DNA of 64,000 nucleotides from Bacteroidaceae bacterium (GCA_017465905.1 JAFTVE010000047.1:62001-126000); one strand, 5' to 3'; numbered from the stretch's first letter, positions 9,082-17,865 are shown. Numbers and translations: made by a program. The notes: a model not told the origin generated them from the letters alone.

Positions 9082-9975
9082 TCACTCAAGCGAGAGGTAA
9101 GGCCGTAACCTTTCAACATCGGCCTTGCTGAAGCCTTCTAGAAACAGTAACTGCCGGATATTTCTTATGTTGCCCTCACGCTTGCGGTACTCCACGATAG
9201 CACGTGCCTGATAGAATGTCAGATAGGGATGCGAACGAAGCTGAGTCAACGTCATGTGATTGATACGCAGCACCTCCTTTGCAGGTTCGGTTACCTGTAC
9301 CCAGTCATCAATATTCTCGGGAAGCACCTCCAGCTCATGCAACTGTGCCACATCATGGAAACCTCCTAACTGGCGGCGATAGTTCACAATCATCTGCGCA
9401 TACACTGGACCTATGCCTGGAATCCTCATCAGCTGTGTCGTGTCGGCCGTGTTAAGTTCCACGAACTCACCAGGCTTCAGTTTGTTCCGCATATACTCCG
9501 CATAGGGGTGACTCCTCCTTGTCGTGTCAGACTGTCTTGCCGATAAGCTTGCTACATCAGCCAACTTATTCTTCATGGTCTTCCTTTCCGTAGGTATGTC
9601 GATATACGGCTTCACTCGGGCAAATAGCGTATCCTTCATGCCATAAATGCGAGTCAAGTCGCTCGGCTGACGGAAGCTTCCTCCTGCTTCCCTATACCGC
9701 AGGATATTGCGTGCCACGCGGGAAGGCAGCCCTACGGAGAGCAGTTCCAGCGAATCGGCCACATTCGGATTGAAGCGGTGCATTCGTATAGCGACAACTG
9801 GTTCCTCCTTTATCGGAGTATCCAGCTGCCCAGCAACAGTATCCGTCATCTCGGCCAATCGTAACTCATCACGAGGAAGCAATGTTCTTAGGCACAGCAT
9901 TGCCACTATAGCTACAGCGAGTATGAGGATAGCCCTACGGTCGCTCTGTCGAAAGTTGAACCATTCACGCCACAT
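9082..9975 (-). CDS. Membrane-anchored helix-hairpin-helix protein (ComEA-like)
   Basis: A 297-residue protein with one N-terminal TM segment (about 14-31) and several HhH repeats. Examples are FNPNVADSLELLSVGLPSRV, ELNTADTTQLMRIPGIGPVY and INHMTLTQLRSHPYLTFYQA, each followed by an ARxIVxYR-like helix. This architecture suggests non-specific DNA binding outside or at the inner membrane, as in ComEA, but no competence genes are near and the function is not established. Its start is divergent from the VanZ-like gene. Confidence 0.8.
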   Translation of the reverse strand: MWREWFNFRQSDRRAILILAVAIVAMLCLRTLLPRDELRLAEMTDTVAGQLDTPIKEEPVVAIRMHRFNPNVADSLELLSVGLPSRVARNILRYREAGGSFRQPSDLTRIYGMKDTLFARVKPYIDIPTERKTMKNKLADVASLSARQSDTTRRSHPYAEYMRNKLKPGEFVELNTADTTQLMRIPGIGPVYAQMIVNYRRQLGGFHDVAQLHELEVLPENIDDWVQVTEPAKEVLRINHMTLTQLRSHPYLTFYQARAIVEYRKREGNIRNIRQLLFLEGFSKADVERLRPYLSLE

Positions 9976-10041
9976 CTCCGTTTACACATATAACGATATT
10001 ACAAAAAAAGTTTATAGGCAGCAAAATTAGCAGATAATTCT

Positions 10042-10049
10042 TAACTTTG
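10042..10049 (+). promoter_or_regulatory. -7 element for the VanZ-like gene
   Basis: TAACTTTG, 34 nt before the ATG. No clear -33 element. Confidence 0.5.
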
Positions 10050-10083
10050 CAACGACTTATATAAAGACTTTCACTGCATCCTC

Positions 10084-10476
10084 ATGAGTTACATAAAGAA
10101 ATATCCATTCTCCATCCTCATTATTGGTGTCATCTTGTTTCTGTCGTTCTTCAATCCCCCAGAGACACCACTCAGCACGGTCACTAATATTGACAAGGTG
10201 CTACATTTCCTCATGTACTTTGGCTTTTGTTCCGTACTATGGCTCGAGTATTTCATGAGCCACGCGCGTCCTCAAGCCTCGCGCCTGATTCCTTGGGCTA
10301 TCATAGCCCCCATACTATTCAGTGGAGTTATCGAAATAGGTCAGCAGACATTGACCCCCACTCGCGCAGCCGATTGGTGGGATTTCATAGCTAACTCTAT
10401 AGGATGCCTCACCGCAGCCCTATTCAGCCAACTCGTTACACGCCGTATGGTGAAGCGATGGAAGGAAAAGCACTGA
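10084..10476 (+). CDS. VanZ-like family membrane protein
   Basis: A 130-residue integral membrane protein with four hydrophobic segments (about 9-21, 38-57, 71-87 and 101-118). It has the VanZ-like pattern: DKVLHFLMYFGF in the second helix, then GVIEIGQQTLTPTRAADWWD and NSIGCLTAALF. Members of this family occur in many envelopes and only a few relate to glycopeptide resistance, so no resistance role is implied here. Confidence 0.85.
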   Translation: MSYIKKYPFSILIIGVILFLSFFNPPETPLSTVTNIDKVLHFLMYFGFCSVLWLEYFMSHARPQASRLIPWAIIAPILFSGVIEIGQQTLTPTRAADWWDFIANSIGCLTAALFSQLVTRRMVKRWKEKH

Positions 10477-10612
10477 AAAATCCACATTCTAAGGCGAATA
10501 CTGGATCTCAATACTTCTTTTTTCAGAATCAACACGATTCATCCAACAAACATTTCCACTACGGGAATTACAGTTTTGTATAGATGATAATACAAAGGTT
10601 GAAAAAAAACAC

Positions 10613-10620
10613 TACCTTTG
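10613..10620 (+). promoter_or_regulatory. -7 element for the GH51 gene
   Basis: TACCTTTG. It lies downstream of an in-frame ATG at 10584, so that ATG cannot be the start. This supports the start at 10638 or 10647. Confidence 0.55.
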
Positions 10621-10637
10621 CGTGTAATCCTAAAAAA

Positions 10638-13136
10638 ATGAAGATAATGAAAAGGACCTATTTGCTATGCATGATGCTTTGCGCTATCACTTTGGGTGGT
10701 AAGGCACAAACCGCGGTATTGAGTGTGGATGCTTCGCGCGAAGGAGTTACCATTAGCCCTACCCTGTATGGACTATTCTATGAGGAAATAAACCATGCTG
10801 GTGAGGGTGGCCTCTATGCTGAACTCATTCAGAACCGATCGTTCGAGGACGAGGCTCGCCCTATCCTCAATCGTCGTTTTGGGGAGAATGGCGAGGGTGA
10901 GCGTTTCGGGCGCCGTCCGGCACCGAACACGATTCCTGCTTGGGTGATGGCCGATAGTGAAGGTGCTGCATCGAAGATGGAGATTACCACCACGAACCTG
11001 CTCAATAAAGTGCAGCAGAAGGCACTCAAGTGGAGTATCACCGAAGCTTCAGCTCAGGCACCAGCAGCCATTGCCAACACGGGCTTCTGGGGCATAGAGT
11101 CGGTGAAGGGAGATACCTATACACTGACCTTTTGGGCTCGTGCCGATAAGAATTACAAGGGTACGCTCCGCGTAGGTCTGCAGAACAAGGACAGCGCAGT
11201 GTGGTATGCCGAGGCTGCTGTCAAAGGCAAGATAGGCAAGGCGTGGAAGAAGTATTCCGTTACTTTTACCCCCGAGGCTAATGCCGACTATGCCCGCTTC
11301 GTCATGGCGGCCGACATGCCAGGTACGCTGTATCTAGATATGGTATCGCTCTTCCCCCCGACGTATAAGAATCGCGTAAACGGATGCCGCAAGGACCTTG
11401 CCGAGATGCTCGAGGCCCTGCACCCGAAGTTTGTACGCTTCCCCGGTGGATGCTTCGTGGAAGGTATGTCGAAGGAGAGTGCCTATGAGTGGAAGCGCAC
11501 GGTGGGCCCGCTCGAGGAGCGCCCCGGACACTACAATGCCAACTGGCACTATCCCGTCACCGACGGTATGGGCTATCATGAGTACCTGCAACTGGCCGAG
11601 GACCTTGGTGCCGAGCCACTCTACGTGGTGAACGTGGGTATATGGCACGGCGGATTCGAACCTTACGACCGGATTGACGAGTATATACAAAATGCGCTTG
11701 ATGCCATCGAGTATGCCAATGGTGACAAGAACACCAAGTATGGCCGTATGCGTATCGCCAATGGACATCCCGAGTCCTTTAATATGAAGTATATCGAGAT
11801 TGGCAACGAGAACTACCAAGCCAATCCGCGCGAGCAGAGCGACCACTATGCTGAGCGCTACATCCAGTTCTACAATGCCATCAAGGCACGCTACCCCGAG
11901 ATGCAGGTCATTGGCAATGTCGAGTCGTGGGGTACCGACTATCCCTCGTGGCGTAATGAGCACCCCGTAGACATGCTCGATGAGCACTACTACCGATCAC
12001 CTTCATGGTTCGCCGGCAAATATCACCACTACGACAACTACGACCGCAAGGGCCCGAAGATTTACGTGGGTGAATATGCCGTGACCTCAAACTGCGGCGA
12101 GGGAAACCTCAAGGCCGCTCTTGGTGAAGCCATCTATATGATGGGTATGGAGAACAATAGCGATGTCGTGGCCATGTGTAGCTATGCGCCCGTATTTGTC
12201 AACATACATGACAAGACCTGGATGCCCGATATGATACGTTTCGACGCCGCCCACAGCTGGGGCTCGCCCTCCTACTATGTGCAGCGCCTTTTTGCCGAGA
12301 ATGTGGGTACCACAATGGTGGCTTCGGAGGTGAAGCAGACACGCCGTCCGCGTCCCTCAAAGTTCAGCGTAGGCTTTGGTTCGTGGAATACGGAGGTGGA
12401 GTATAAGGATATAGAATTGACGATTGACAACACACCATTGGCTATTGCTCCTGACCTGAATATAAAGAAGGGCAAGTGGCAAGTGAAGGACGGCGTAATC
12501 AGTCAATCGACACAGACTACCGAGTGTGTGGCCATCTGTTCCGAAGTGTTCGATGCCACCTCATATGACCTCACCCTCAAGGCCCGCAAGCAAGCTGGCG
12601 ACGAGGGCTTCCTCATCATCTTCGACTACTTTGACGAGGACAATTACAAGTGGCTCAACCTCGGCGGATGGGGCAATACCCAGCATGGTATCGAGACCAC
12701 CATGGCTGCATCAAAGAGTACGACCATTACCGCTACTGGCAACATTGAGAAGGACCGTTGGTATGACATCCGCATCGAGGTGCGCGACGAGCAGATACGC
12801 GCCTTCGTGGATGGACAGCTCGTGCATGACATTACCATCGCCACACCCGACATGCTCTATGCCAATGCGATGGTCGACAAGGAGACAGGCGAACTAGTCG
12901 TGAAAGTAGTCAACTTTGACGATGTGATGATACCCTTGCAGATGAATATCAAGGGAGCCGACATTGTGTCGAGCACCGTCACCCTGCTCACCTCAGAGAG
13001 TGGCAAGGATGAGAATACCTTTGCCGAGCCCGAGAAGGTGATACCCATCAGCACAGAGTGTAATCTGACCTTCAAGGAAAGCCTCTATATGGCACCTGCC
13101 AACTCGCTTACCGTATGGCGAATGAAGTTGGAATAG
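10638..13136 (+). CDS. GH51 alpha-L-arabinofuranosidase with flanking beta-sandwich domains
   Basis: Predicted exported 832-residue enzyme that removes arabinofuranosyl side chains from arabinan or arabinoxylan. The signal peptide is MKRTYLLCMMLCAITLGGKA. The catalytic domain starts with SPTLYGLFYEEINHAGEGG. A carbohydrate-binding-like insert lies at about 115-235. The acid/base is Glu391 in EIGNENY and the likely nucleophile Glu479 in YVGEYAV. Near residues 600-740 a laminin-G/DUF1080-like sandwich is inserted (GFLIIFDYFDEDNYKWLNL) before the C-terminal strand domain. The start follows the -7 element; 10647 is an equally possible ATG. It stands alone, not in a PUL. Confidence 0.9.
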   Translation: MKIMKRTYLLCMMLCAITLGGKAQTAVLSVDASREGVTISPTLYGLFYEEINHAGEGGLYAELIQNRSFEDEARPILNRRFGENGEGERFGRRPAPNTIPAWVMADSEGAASKMEITTTNLLNKVQQKALKWSITEASAQAPAAIANTGFWGIESVKGDTYTLTFWARADKNYKGTLRVGLQNKDSAVWYAEAAVKGKIGKAWKKYSVTFTPEANADYARFVMAADMPGTLYLDMVSLFPPTYKNRVNGCRKDLAEMLEALHPKFVRFPGGCFVEGMSKESAYEWKRTVGPLEERPGHYNANWHYPVTDGMGYHEYLQLAEDLGAEPLYVVNVGIWHGGFEPYDRIDEYIQNALDAIEYANGDKNTKYGRMRIANGHPESFNMKYIEIGNENYQANPREQSDHYAERYIQFYNAIKARYPEMQVIGNVESWGTDYPSWRNEHPVDMLDEHYYRSPSWFAGKYHHYDNYDRKGPKIYVGEYAVTSNCGEGNLKAALGEAIYMMGMENNSDVVAMCSYAPVFVNIHDKTWMPDMIRFDAAHSWGSPSYYVQRLFAENVGTTMVASEVKQTRRPRPSKFSVGFGSWNTEVEYKDIELTIDNTPLAIAPDLNIKKGKWQVKDGVISQSTQTTECVAICSEVFDATSYDLTLKARKQAGDEGFLIIFDYFDEDNYKWLNLGGWGNTQHGIETTMAASKSTTITATGNIEKDRWYDIRIEVRDEQIRAFVDGQLVHDITIATPDMLYANAMVDKETGELVVKVVNFDDVMIPLQMNIKGADIVSSTVTLLTSESGKDENTFAEPEKVIPISTECNLTFKESLYMAPANSLTVWRMKLE

Positions 13137-13165
13137 GCTTTGAAGCCTAAAAAAGTATCAAATTC

Positions 13166-13200
13166 AGGGGGGCAAACTGTCAAAAACGGTTTGTCCCCCT
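13166..13200 (+). terminator. Terminator after GH51 gene
   Basis: A 15-bp stem (13166-13180 with 13186-13200, G-rich left arm and C-rich right arm) around a 5-nt loop. Confidence 0.85.
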
Positions 13201-13243
13201 TAGTATTGCATGAATCTTTCATCTATAGGTGACCTCACGGTGT

Positions 13244-13443
13244 TACTTTTGCACCAGATTATTTGAAACAACTCAACAGGTATGATGACAATTATTTTTC
13301 AGCAAGCGTTAGTGGAAGCCAAGTCAGTATTGTTAGTACGCACCACCCGACTCTCATTACCCACATTGCCGCCATCCAAGGGTTATGATACCCCTTACCT
13401 CCGTCGCCGCAAGCAAAGTCGCACACGTGGACTCTTCGGATGA
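13244..13443 (+). CDS. Small ORF behind its own -7 element (hypothetical; coding part 13282-13443)
   Basis: A -7 element TACTTTTG lies at 13244-13251. Behind it an ATG at 13282 opens a 53-codon frame (starts MMTIIFQQALVEAK, ends RRRKQSRTRGLFG, stop at 13441). The C-terminal half is strongly basic. I do not recognise it. It sits in the 417-bp gap between the GH51 and EamA genes, and a 7-bp hairpin (13461-13479) follows. It could be a small basic peptide, a decayed gene, or a small RNA whose reading frame is accidental. Confidence 0.35.
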
Positions 13444-13460
13444 TGCAGATTATGATACTT

Positions 13461-13479
13461 TAGGTTCTTTTCGGACCTA
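13461..13479. terminator. Short hairpin between small ORF and EamA gene
   Basis: TAGGTTC (13461-13467) pairs with GGACCTA (13473-13479) with one G-T pair and a 5-nt loop. There is no strong T-run, so terminator function is uncertain. Confidence 0.4.
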
Positions 13480-13553
13480 TAAACTATGTCTGGATGATGG
13501 ATCTTGTGTTAGATACTTTATCTGTTGTATCCCGTAGGGTGGGGAGGAGTGGG

Positions 13554-14432
13554 CTATCGCCTTCCAGCAATATAGACCCCAATCAAGATGAATACAGTGC
13601 CAAGGAGAGCGATATACGTTATTGGTTCACCAAGAACAGCCACCGAGCAGGCGAGCGATACGAGAGGTTGGGTATACATATAGTTGGAGGCACGGATTGT
13701 ACCGATTTTCTCCAGTACCAAATTCCATGAATAGAAGCAGAGCATGGAGGCCACCACGGAGAGGAACAAAACATTGCCTGCAACTACGGGGCTGGTAAGC
13801 TTGTCGAGATGCAAGCCTCCACCCATCCCGGAAGCAATAAAAGGAATCATCGTAACGATACCGTAGAAGAAGACTTTGCGCGTAACGAACCAGGTAGTAT
13901 ACCGCCTGTCGAACCGACGGATGACCACACTGTATACCGCCCAAGCGAGGGCAGCCACCAAGGCAAGCGCATCGCCGAGAGGATGTATCTGAAGCACCGT
14001 ACCATTCAGTACCACGAAACCAACACCCAACAGCGCCACCACTGAACCAAGGACAAGACGCCCCGTAATGCGCTCTTTGTAGCAGAAGCTTGTAAGCAGA
14101 GCCGTGAGCACCGGAGTCACGCACACGACAAGGGCCACATTGGAGGTTATGGAGTAGTCGATAGCTGTATTCTCGGCCAAGAAATAGAGCGTACCACCCG
14201 TAAAGCCGGCCACAGCAAGTAGCAGTTCATCCATCCACGTGTCGGCCCATACCTTACGTGCGAAGATCCACGTCAGTGCATAGGCGATGATAAAACGGTA
14301 GAACATAATCTCGGGTGGAGTGAGCCCGTTGGTAAGCAGCACCTTGGTAGAGACAAAGGTGGTGCCCCACACTGCAATGGTGAGCAGCGCCAATATATGA
14401 TAGCCCACAGAGGGGCGACGACTTGATGACAT
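13554..14432 (-). CDS. EamA/DMT family transporter
   Basis: A 292-residue inner-membrane protein with ten hydrophobic segments arranged as two EamA repeats. The first begins ILALLTIAVWGTTFVSTKV and the second includes LALVAALAWAVYSVVIRR. It ends in GEPITYIALLGTVFILIGVY, a typical last hairpin of drug/metabolite exporters. The substrate is unknown. The start at 14432 (MSSSRR) is supported by a promoter just upstream on the minus strand; the longer frame would begin beyond that promoter. It is divergent from metY. Confidence 0.88.
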   Translation of the reverse strand: MSSSRRPSVGYHILALLTIAVWGTTFVSTKVLLTNGLTPPEIMFYRFIIAYALTWIFARKVWADTWMDELLLAVAGFTGGTLYFLAENTAIDYSITSNVALVVCVTPVLTALLTSFCYKERITGRLVLGSVVALLGVGFVVLNGTVLQIHPLGDALALVAALAWAVYSVVIRRFDRRYTTWFVTRKVFFYGIVTMIPFIASGMGGGLHLDKLTSPVVAGNVLFLSVVASMLCFYSWNLVLEKIGTIRASNYMYTQPLVSLACSVAVLGEPITYIALLGTVFILIGVYIAGRR

Positions 14433-14464
14433 ACCTATATGATAAGGTGACGAAAAAAACTGCG

Positions 14465-14495
14465 CAAAGTTAGCAAAACAATCGGCAATTAGCAA
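14465..14495 (-). promoter_or_regulatory. Promoter of the EamA gene
   Basis: Read on the minus strand: TTG (14495-14493), a 20-nt spacer, TAACTTTG (14472-14465). Confidence 0.75.
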
Positions 14496-14512
14496 TTGAC
14501 AAATAACAATTA

Positions 14513-14604
14513 TTTGTACCTTTGCGCACAAGCTTGCGAAGGTCGCAGCACTCGCTGTAAATAAACATTGTTTATTCGCTCGTTTTTTGTACCTTTGCGC
14601 ACAA
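14513..14604 (+). promoter_or_regulatory. Duplicated promoter segment before metY
   Basis: The 19-mer TTTGTACCTTTGCGCACAA occurs twice, at 14513-14531 and 14586-14604. Each copy holds the -7 element TACCTTTG (14517-14524 and 14590-14597). The second has TTG at 14568-14570 with a 19-nt spacer and is the better promoter. The stretch between them is AT-rich with no other feature seen. Confidence 0.7.
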
Positions 14605-14634
14605 TATAATAACCAACCTAACATATAAGATAAT

Positions 14635-15912
14635 ATGGAAAAGAAATACCGCCCCGAAACCCTCTGCGTTCAGGAGGGATGGAGCCCCAAGAAGGGTGAG
14701 CCTCGCGTGCTCCCCATCTATCAGAGCACCACGTTCAAGTATGACAACAGCGAGCAGATGGCCCGCCTCTTCGACCTGGAAGACAGCGGTTACTTCTACA
14801 CTCGCCTCCAGAACCCCACGAACGATGCCGTAGCAGCCAAGATTGCCGCCCTCGAGGGAGGCGTAGCCGGCATGCTCACCTCTTCAGGACAGGCAGCCAA
14901 CTTCTATGCCGTGTTCAACATCTGCGAGAGCGGCGACCATTTCGTTTGTTCTACCGCCATATATGGAGGAACATACAATCTCTTCAGCGTCACAATGAAA
15001 AAACTGGGCATTGAGATGACCTTTATAGATCAGAATGCTTCCGAGGAGGAGATACAGAAGGCATTCCGCCCCAACACGAAATGCCTCTTCGGCGAAACCA
15101 TCTCCAACCCCGGCTGCGAGGTGCTCGACATCGAGAAGTTTGCCCGCATCGCCCACCGCAACGGTGTGCCCCTCATCGTGGACAACACCTTTGCCACCCC
15201 CATCAACTGCCGTCCCTTCGAGTGGGGCGCCGATATCGTGACCCACTCTACCACCAAGTATATGGATGGCCACGCCACTGCCGTAGGTGGTGCTATCGTT
15301 GACAGTGGCAATTTCGACTGGGATGTCCATGCCGACAAGTTCCCCGGCCTCACCACCCCCGACGACTCATACCACGGGCTCACCTATACCAAGAGTTTCG
15401 GCAAGATGGCCTATATCACCAAAGCTACCGCACAGATGATGCGTGACCTCGGCTCCATACAAGCCCCGATGAACGCCTTCCTGCTCAACCTAGGACTCGA
15501 GACGCTGCACCTCCGCGTGAAGCGCCACTGCGAGAACGCCCAGCGCATTGCCGAGTGGCTTAGCCAGAACGATAAGGTGGCCTGGGTAAACTATAGCGGT
15601 CTGCCCGATAACCCCTACCACAGCCTGGCACAAAAATACCTTCCCAACGGTTCGTGCGGTGTTATCGCCTTCGGACTCAAAGGCTCACGCGAAGAGGCTA
15701 TCCGCCTTATGGACAGCCTGAAGCTCATCTGCATTGTCACCCACGTGGCCGACGCACGCTCCTGTGTGCTCCACCCCGCCAGCCACACCCACCGCCAGCT
15801 CTCCGACGAGCAGTTGCGCGAAGCCGGTGTAGCTCCCGACCTCATCCGTCTCTCAGTAGGCATCGAGAATGTAGAAGACCTCATTGCCGACATCGAGCAG
15901 GCATTAGGATAA
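14635..15912 (+). CDS. metY: O-acetylhomoserine aminocarboxypropyltransferase/cysteine synthase family
   Basis: Cytoplasmic PLP enzyme of the Cys/Met metabolism family, 425 residues. It would form homocysteine from O-acetylhomoserine and sulfide (direct sulfhydrylation). Visible family motifs are QSTTFKY, SGYFYTRLQNPTND, the SSGQAA phosphate-binding turn, and HSTTKYMDGH with PLP Lys208. The C-terminal half has the SCVLHPASHTHRQLSDEQL segment common to the family. Codon use is rich in GC-ending codons, unlike the flanking AT-rich promoter. It stands alone with a doubled promoter. MetY is preferred over MetB/MetC because of the overall length and QNPTND motif. Confidence 0.93.
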   Translation: MEKKYRPETLCVQEGWSPKKGEPRVLPIYQSTTFKYDNSEQMARLFDLEDSGYFYTRLQNPTNDAVAAKIAALEGGVAGMLTSSGQAANFYAVFNICESGDHFVCSTAIYGGTYNLFSVTMKKLGIEMTFIDQNASEEEIQKAFRPNTKCLFGETISNPGCEVLDIEKFARIAHRNGVPLIVDNTFATPINCRPFEWGADIVTHSTTKYMDGHATAVGGAIVDSGNFDWDVHADKFPGLTTPDDSYHGLTYTKSFGKMAYITKATAQMMRDLGSIQAPMNAFLLNLGLETLHLRVKRHCENAQRIAEWLSQNDKVAWVNYSGLPDNPYHSLAQKYLPNGSCGVIAFGLKGSREEAIRLMDSLKLICIVTHVADARSCVLHPASHTHRQLSDEQLREAGVAPDLIRLSVGIENVEDLIADIEQALG

Positions 15913-16039
15913 TCCGTGCATGATTATAAGTACAAGAATTCGCCCCGAAGCACTTTGCCTCGGGGCGAATGTCTTTACACCCTACCATCAGTTTGATTTT
16001 AAAACAAAAAAGCCCGCCTTGCGGCAGACCTCATCGTTG

Positions 16040-16114
16040 TGGGCGTTGACGGATTCGAACCGCCGACCCTCTGCTTGTAAGGCAGATGCTCTGAACCAGC
16101 TGAGCTAAACGCCC
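16040..16114 (-). tRNA. tRNA-Val(UAC), copy 2 in transcript order
   Basis: Cloverleaf on the minus strand: acceptor GGGCGTT/AACGCCC, D-stem GCTC/GAGC, anticodon stem TCTGC/GCAGA with loop CTTACAA (anticodon UAC), T-arm GGCGG-TTCGAAT-CCGTC, discriminator A. CCA is not encoded. Confidence 0.97.
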
Positions 16115-16170
16115 GAAAGTGTAAGAATACTGCTTTCGTCTCGTCCGATGAAGTGTTTGTTCCGTTGTTG

Positions 16171-16245
16171 TGGGCGTTGACGGATTCGAACCGCCGACCC
16201 TCTGCTTGTAAGGCAGATGCTCTGAACCAGCTGAGCTAAACGCCC
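16171..16245 (-). tRNA. tRNA-Val(UAC), copy 1 in transcript order
   Basis: Identical in sequence to the neighbouring copy, separated by 56 bp that are not similar to its other flank. Both are read from the promoter at 16275-16306. Confidence 0.97.
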
Positions 16246-16274
16246 GAAAGCCTTCATCGTTCTGAAAAGCGGTG

Positions 16275-16306
16275 CAAAGATATAGCTTTTTTCGATACGC
16301 GCCAAA
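16275..16306 (-). promoter_or_regulatory. Promoter of the tRNA-Val pair
   Basis: Minus strand: TTTG (16306-16303), a 20-nt spacer, TATCTTTG (16282-16275). A perfect match to consensus. Confidence 0.85.
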
Positions 16307-16362
16307 TATTTTTATGAATATTTTCGCTTCTTCGCTAATTTTTCTACTCCGTGCCACTAATA

Positions 16363-16399
16363 TTTCTGCCAAGGGGTGTATGGCACCCCTTGGCAGAAA
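16363..16399. repeat. Perfect 16-bp hairpin outside the left end of the VapE/HU unit
   Basis: TTTCTGCCAAGGGGTG (16363-16378) and its exact complement (16384-16399) around the loop TATGG. Each arm contains the decamer TGCCAAGGGG that recurs around this unit. The remaining bases from 16246 to 16464 hold only the tRNA promoter and this hairpin. Confidence 0.85.
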
Positions 16400-16464
16400 C
16401 GCGTTTTCAGCGCCATACACTACAGATTATCAGTGCAAATGCCCATATAATGATTTGCGTTTAC

Positions 16465-16547
16465 CCCTTGGCATTGGCGGTGCAAGTGGGTTTAGGGTTT
16501 AGGGTTTAGTGTTCCGTTAACTGTTCAACATTCCCCTTTCCCCTTTC
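16465..16547. repeat. Left terminal inverted repeat of the VapE/HU unit
   Basis: Three parts: an outer 26-bp block (16465-16490), three heptamers TTTAGGG, TTTAGGG, TTTAGTG (16491-16511), and an inner 36-bp block (16512-16547). Outer and inner blocks match the right repeat exactly. The inner block supplies the stop codon of the VapE-like gene. Confidence 0.9.
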
Positions 16548-17865
16548 ATCTTTCCACTTTGCGTACTGCCCAGAGCCGGCGATTGTCCACGCGCGCCTGA
16601 TGGGCACCTATCTCCTTGAGATACCACCCGAAGGTGGTGCGCTCGATGCCCTCCATGGCCGAAGGCGATATTTCGCGCAGGCAGTCGTACACATGCGTGG
16701 CCGGCCAGAGCAGCGCCTGGCGCTCCTCCATCGTCTCAGGCACCTCGCACGGCTCGAAGGTGCGGAGCAGCAGGTCCCACACACCCTGCCGGGTAGAGAA
16801 GCCCTGGTTGTGGGCTTCGATGAGGCGCACCTCGGCATCGTCAAACCAGCTGCGCTCGCCCGCCACGAGGGCCGCCAGTGCCTGGGCATAGAGCTGGGCA
16901 TGGTCTACGGGCGTAGCCACATCGATGGGCGCCTCCAGCTCCACGCAGATGAAGCGGCGGCTACCCGTCTCGTCGCGCAAGAGGTAGCGGCGGTTGCTGG
17001 TGGCGATGAACGAGGCCATGCGCTCCATCTCCTCCATCTGTCCGCGGTGGGGGCGCTTCAGCGTGATGGTGGCCAGCTGCACCAGGTTCTTCAGCGTGGC
17101 CATGCGCAGCGTCGAGAAGCGATCGAGCTCGTCCACATTGATGAGCCAGTACGAGGCCATGCGGCGCAGGCAGGTCTCCTCCTGTGCGAGGTTGAAGGTG
17201 TCGGCGAAGAACATCTGCAGCTCGGGCGGCACGATGAGCTTGGCAAACTGGCTCTTGCCCCATCCCTGCCGGCGGCTGATGATGAGCGGACACACGCTGT
17301 TGCCATACCGCCCCAGCCGTCCCTGCACCTGCGCCACCATGCCCAGCAGCCAGCGGCGCAGCCATAGCAGCTGCTGCTCATCGTGAGTGATGCGACGGAA
17401 GAGGTCGCCGATATGGTCGTGCCCATCCCACTGGGGCAGCGCATCGAGGTAGCTGCATACGGGGTGGTAGTGGGGCACCTGCTTGTAGCCCCTCACCACG
17501 GTGCGCACCAGATAGGGCTTGCTCAGCCCGATGCCCGCATGCTGCATCTCCATCAGCAGCGTGCAGCACAGCGCCTCGTCGAGCACCTGCCAAGCGGCAG
17601 TGCCACCCTCCCGCTCGCACAGCTCGTGCTCACGGCTCAGGCGGTTGTAGCGCAGGTGATAGTGCTCGGCGATGTACTCCTCGGCGCGGAGCAGGGTTGA
17701 GTCGTGTGTTGCCGGGGCAGCGTGCAGACCAAACGGCGTTTGGTCATACGTAACTGGTGATGGCTCTGGGTTCGAGCCTTCCCTTTTCATTCTTCTCTCT
17801 TTCCTCATGATGGCTGTTACTCTACTTCGCAGCCAGTTGATTACATTGACTAAAAATCTTTTCAT
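16546..17865 (-). CDS. VapE-like P-loop ATPase (virulence-associated E family)
   Basis: A 439-residue protein of the VapE / primase-associated superfamily 3-helicase-like group. Walker A is RRQGWGKSQF (Lys204, Ser205) and Walker B is WLINVDELDRF (Asp245-Glu246). Next come TLKRPHRGQ and IATSNRRYLLRDETGSRRF, the sensor-like region typical of VapE. The N-terminal 60 residues are basic and variable, and there is no primase active site, so this is the helicase/ATPase half only. The start at 17865 lies about 34 nt after a well-formed promoter. It is divergent from the HU-like gene, and the two probably act together on DNA. Confidence 0.85.
   Translation of the reverse strand: MKRFLVNVINWLRSRVTAIMRKERRMKREGSNPEPSPVTYDQTPFGLHAAPATHDSTLLRAEEYIAEHYHLRYNRLSREHELCEREGGTAAWQVLDEALCCTLLMEMQHAGIGLSKPYLVRTVVRGYKQVPHYHPVCSYLDALPQWDGHDHIGDLFRRITHDEQQLLWLRRWLLGMVAQVQGRLGRYGNSVCPLIISRRQGWGKSQFAKLIVPPELQMFFADTFNLAQEETCLRRMASYWLINVDELDRFSTLRMATLKNLVQLATITLKRPHRGQMEEMERMASFIATSNRRYLLRDETGSRRFICVELEAPIDVATPVDHAQLYAQALAALVAGERSWFDDAEVRLIEAHNQGFSTRQGVWDLLLRTFEPCEVPETMEERQALLWPATHVYDCLREISPSAMEGIERTTFGWYLKEIGAHQARVDNRRLWAVRKVER

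Noticed and set aside
10084-10476. Glycopeptide resistance gene vanZ
   Set aside because: Only the broad VanZ-like membrane fold is present. No van cluster is nearby.
14433-14634. SAM or cobalamin riboswitch before metY
   Set aside because: No conserved riboswitch core is visible; the region is explained by two divergent promoters and a 19-bp direct repeat.
16040-16245. Assembly duplication of the tRNA-Val gene
   Set aside because: The two copies are identical but the spacer and both flanks differ, and tandem identical tRNAs are common.
16491-16511. True telomere sequence or plant contamination
   Set aside because: Only three heptamers, embedded in bacterial inverted repeats and matched by a second copy in the same locus.
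16600-17367. 255-codon plus-strand frame opposite the VapE-like gene
   Set aside because: Composition is biased to His/Arg/Leu/Ala, typical of antisense in GC-rich DNA; VapE motifs on the minus strand are clear.
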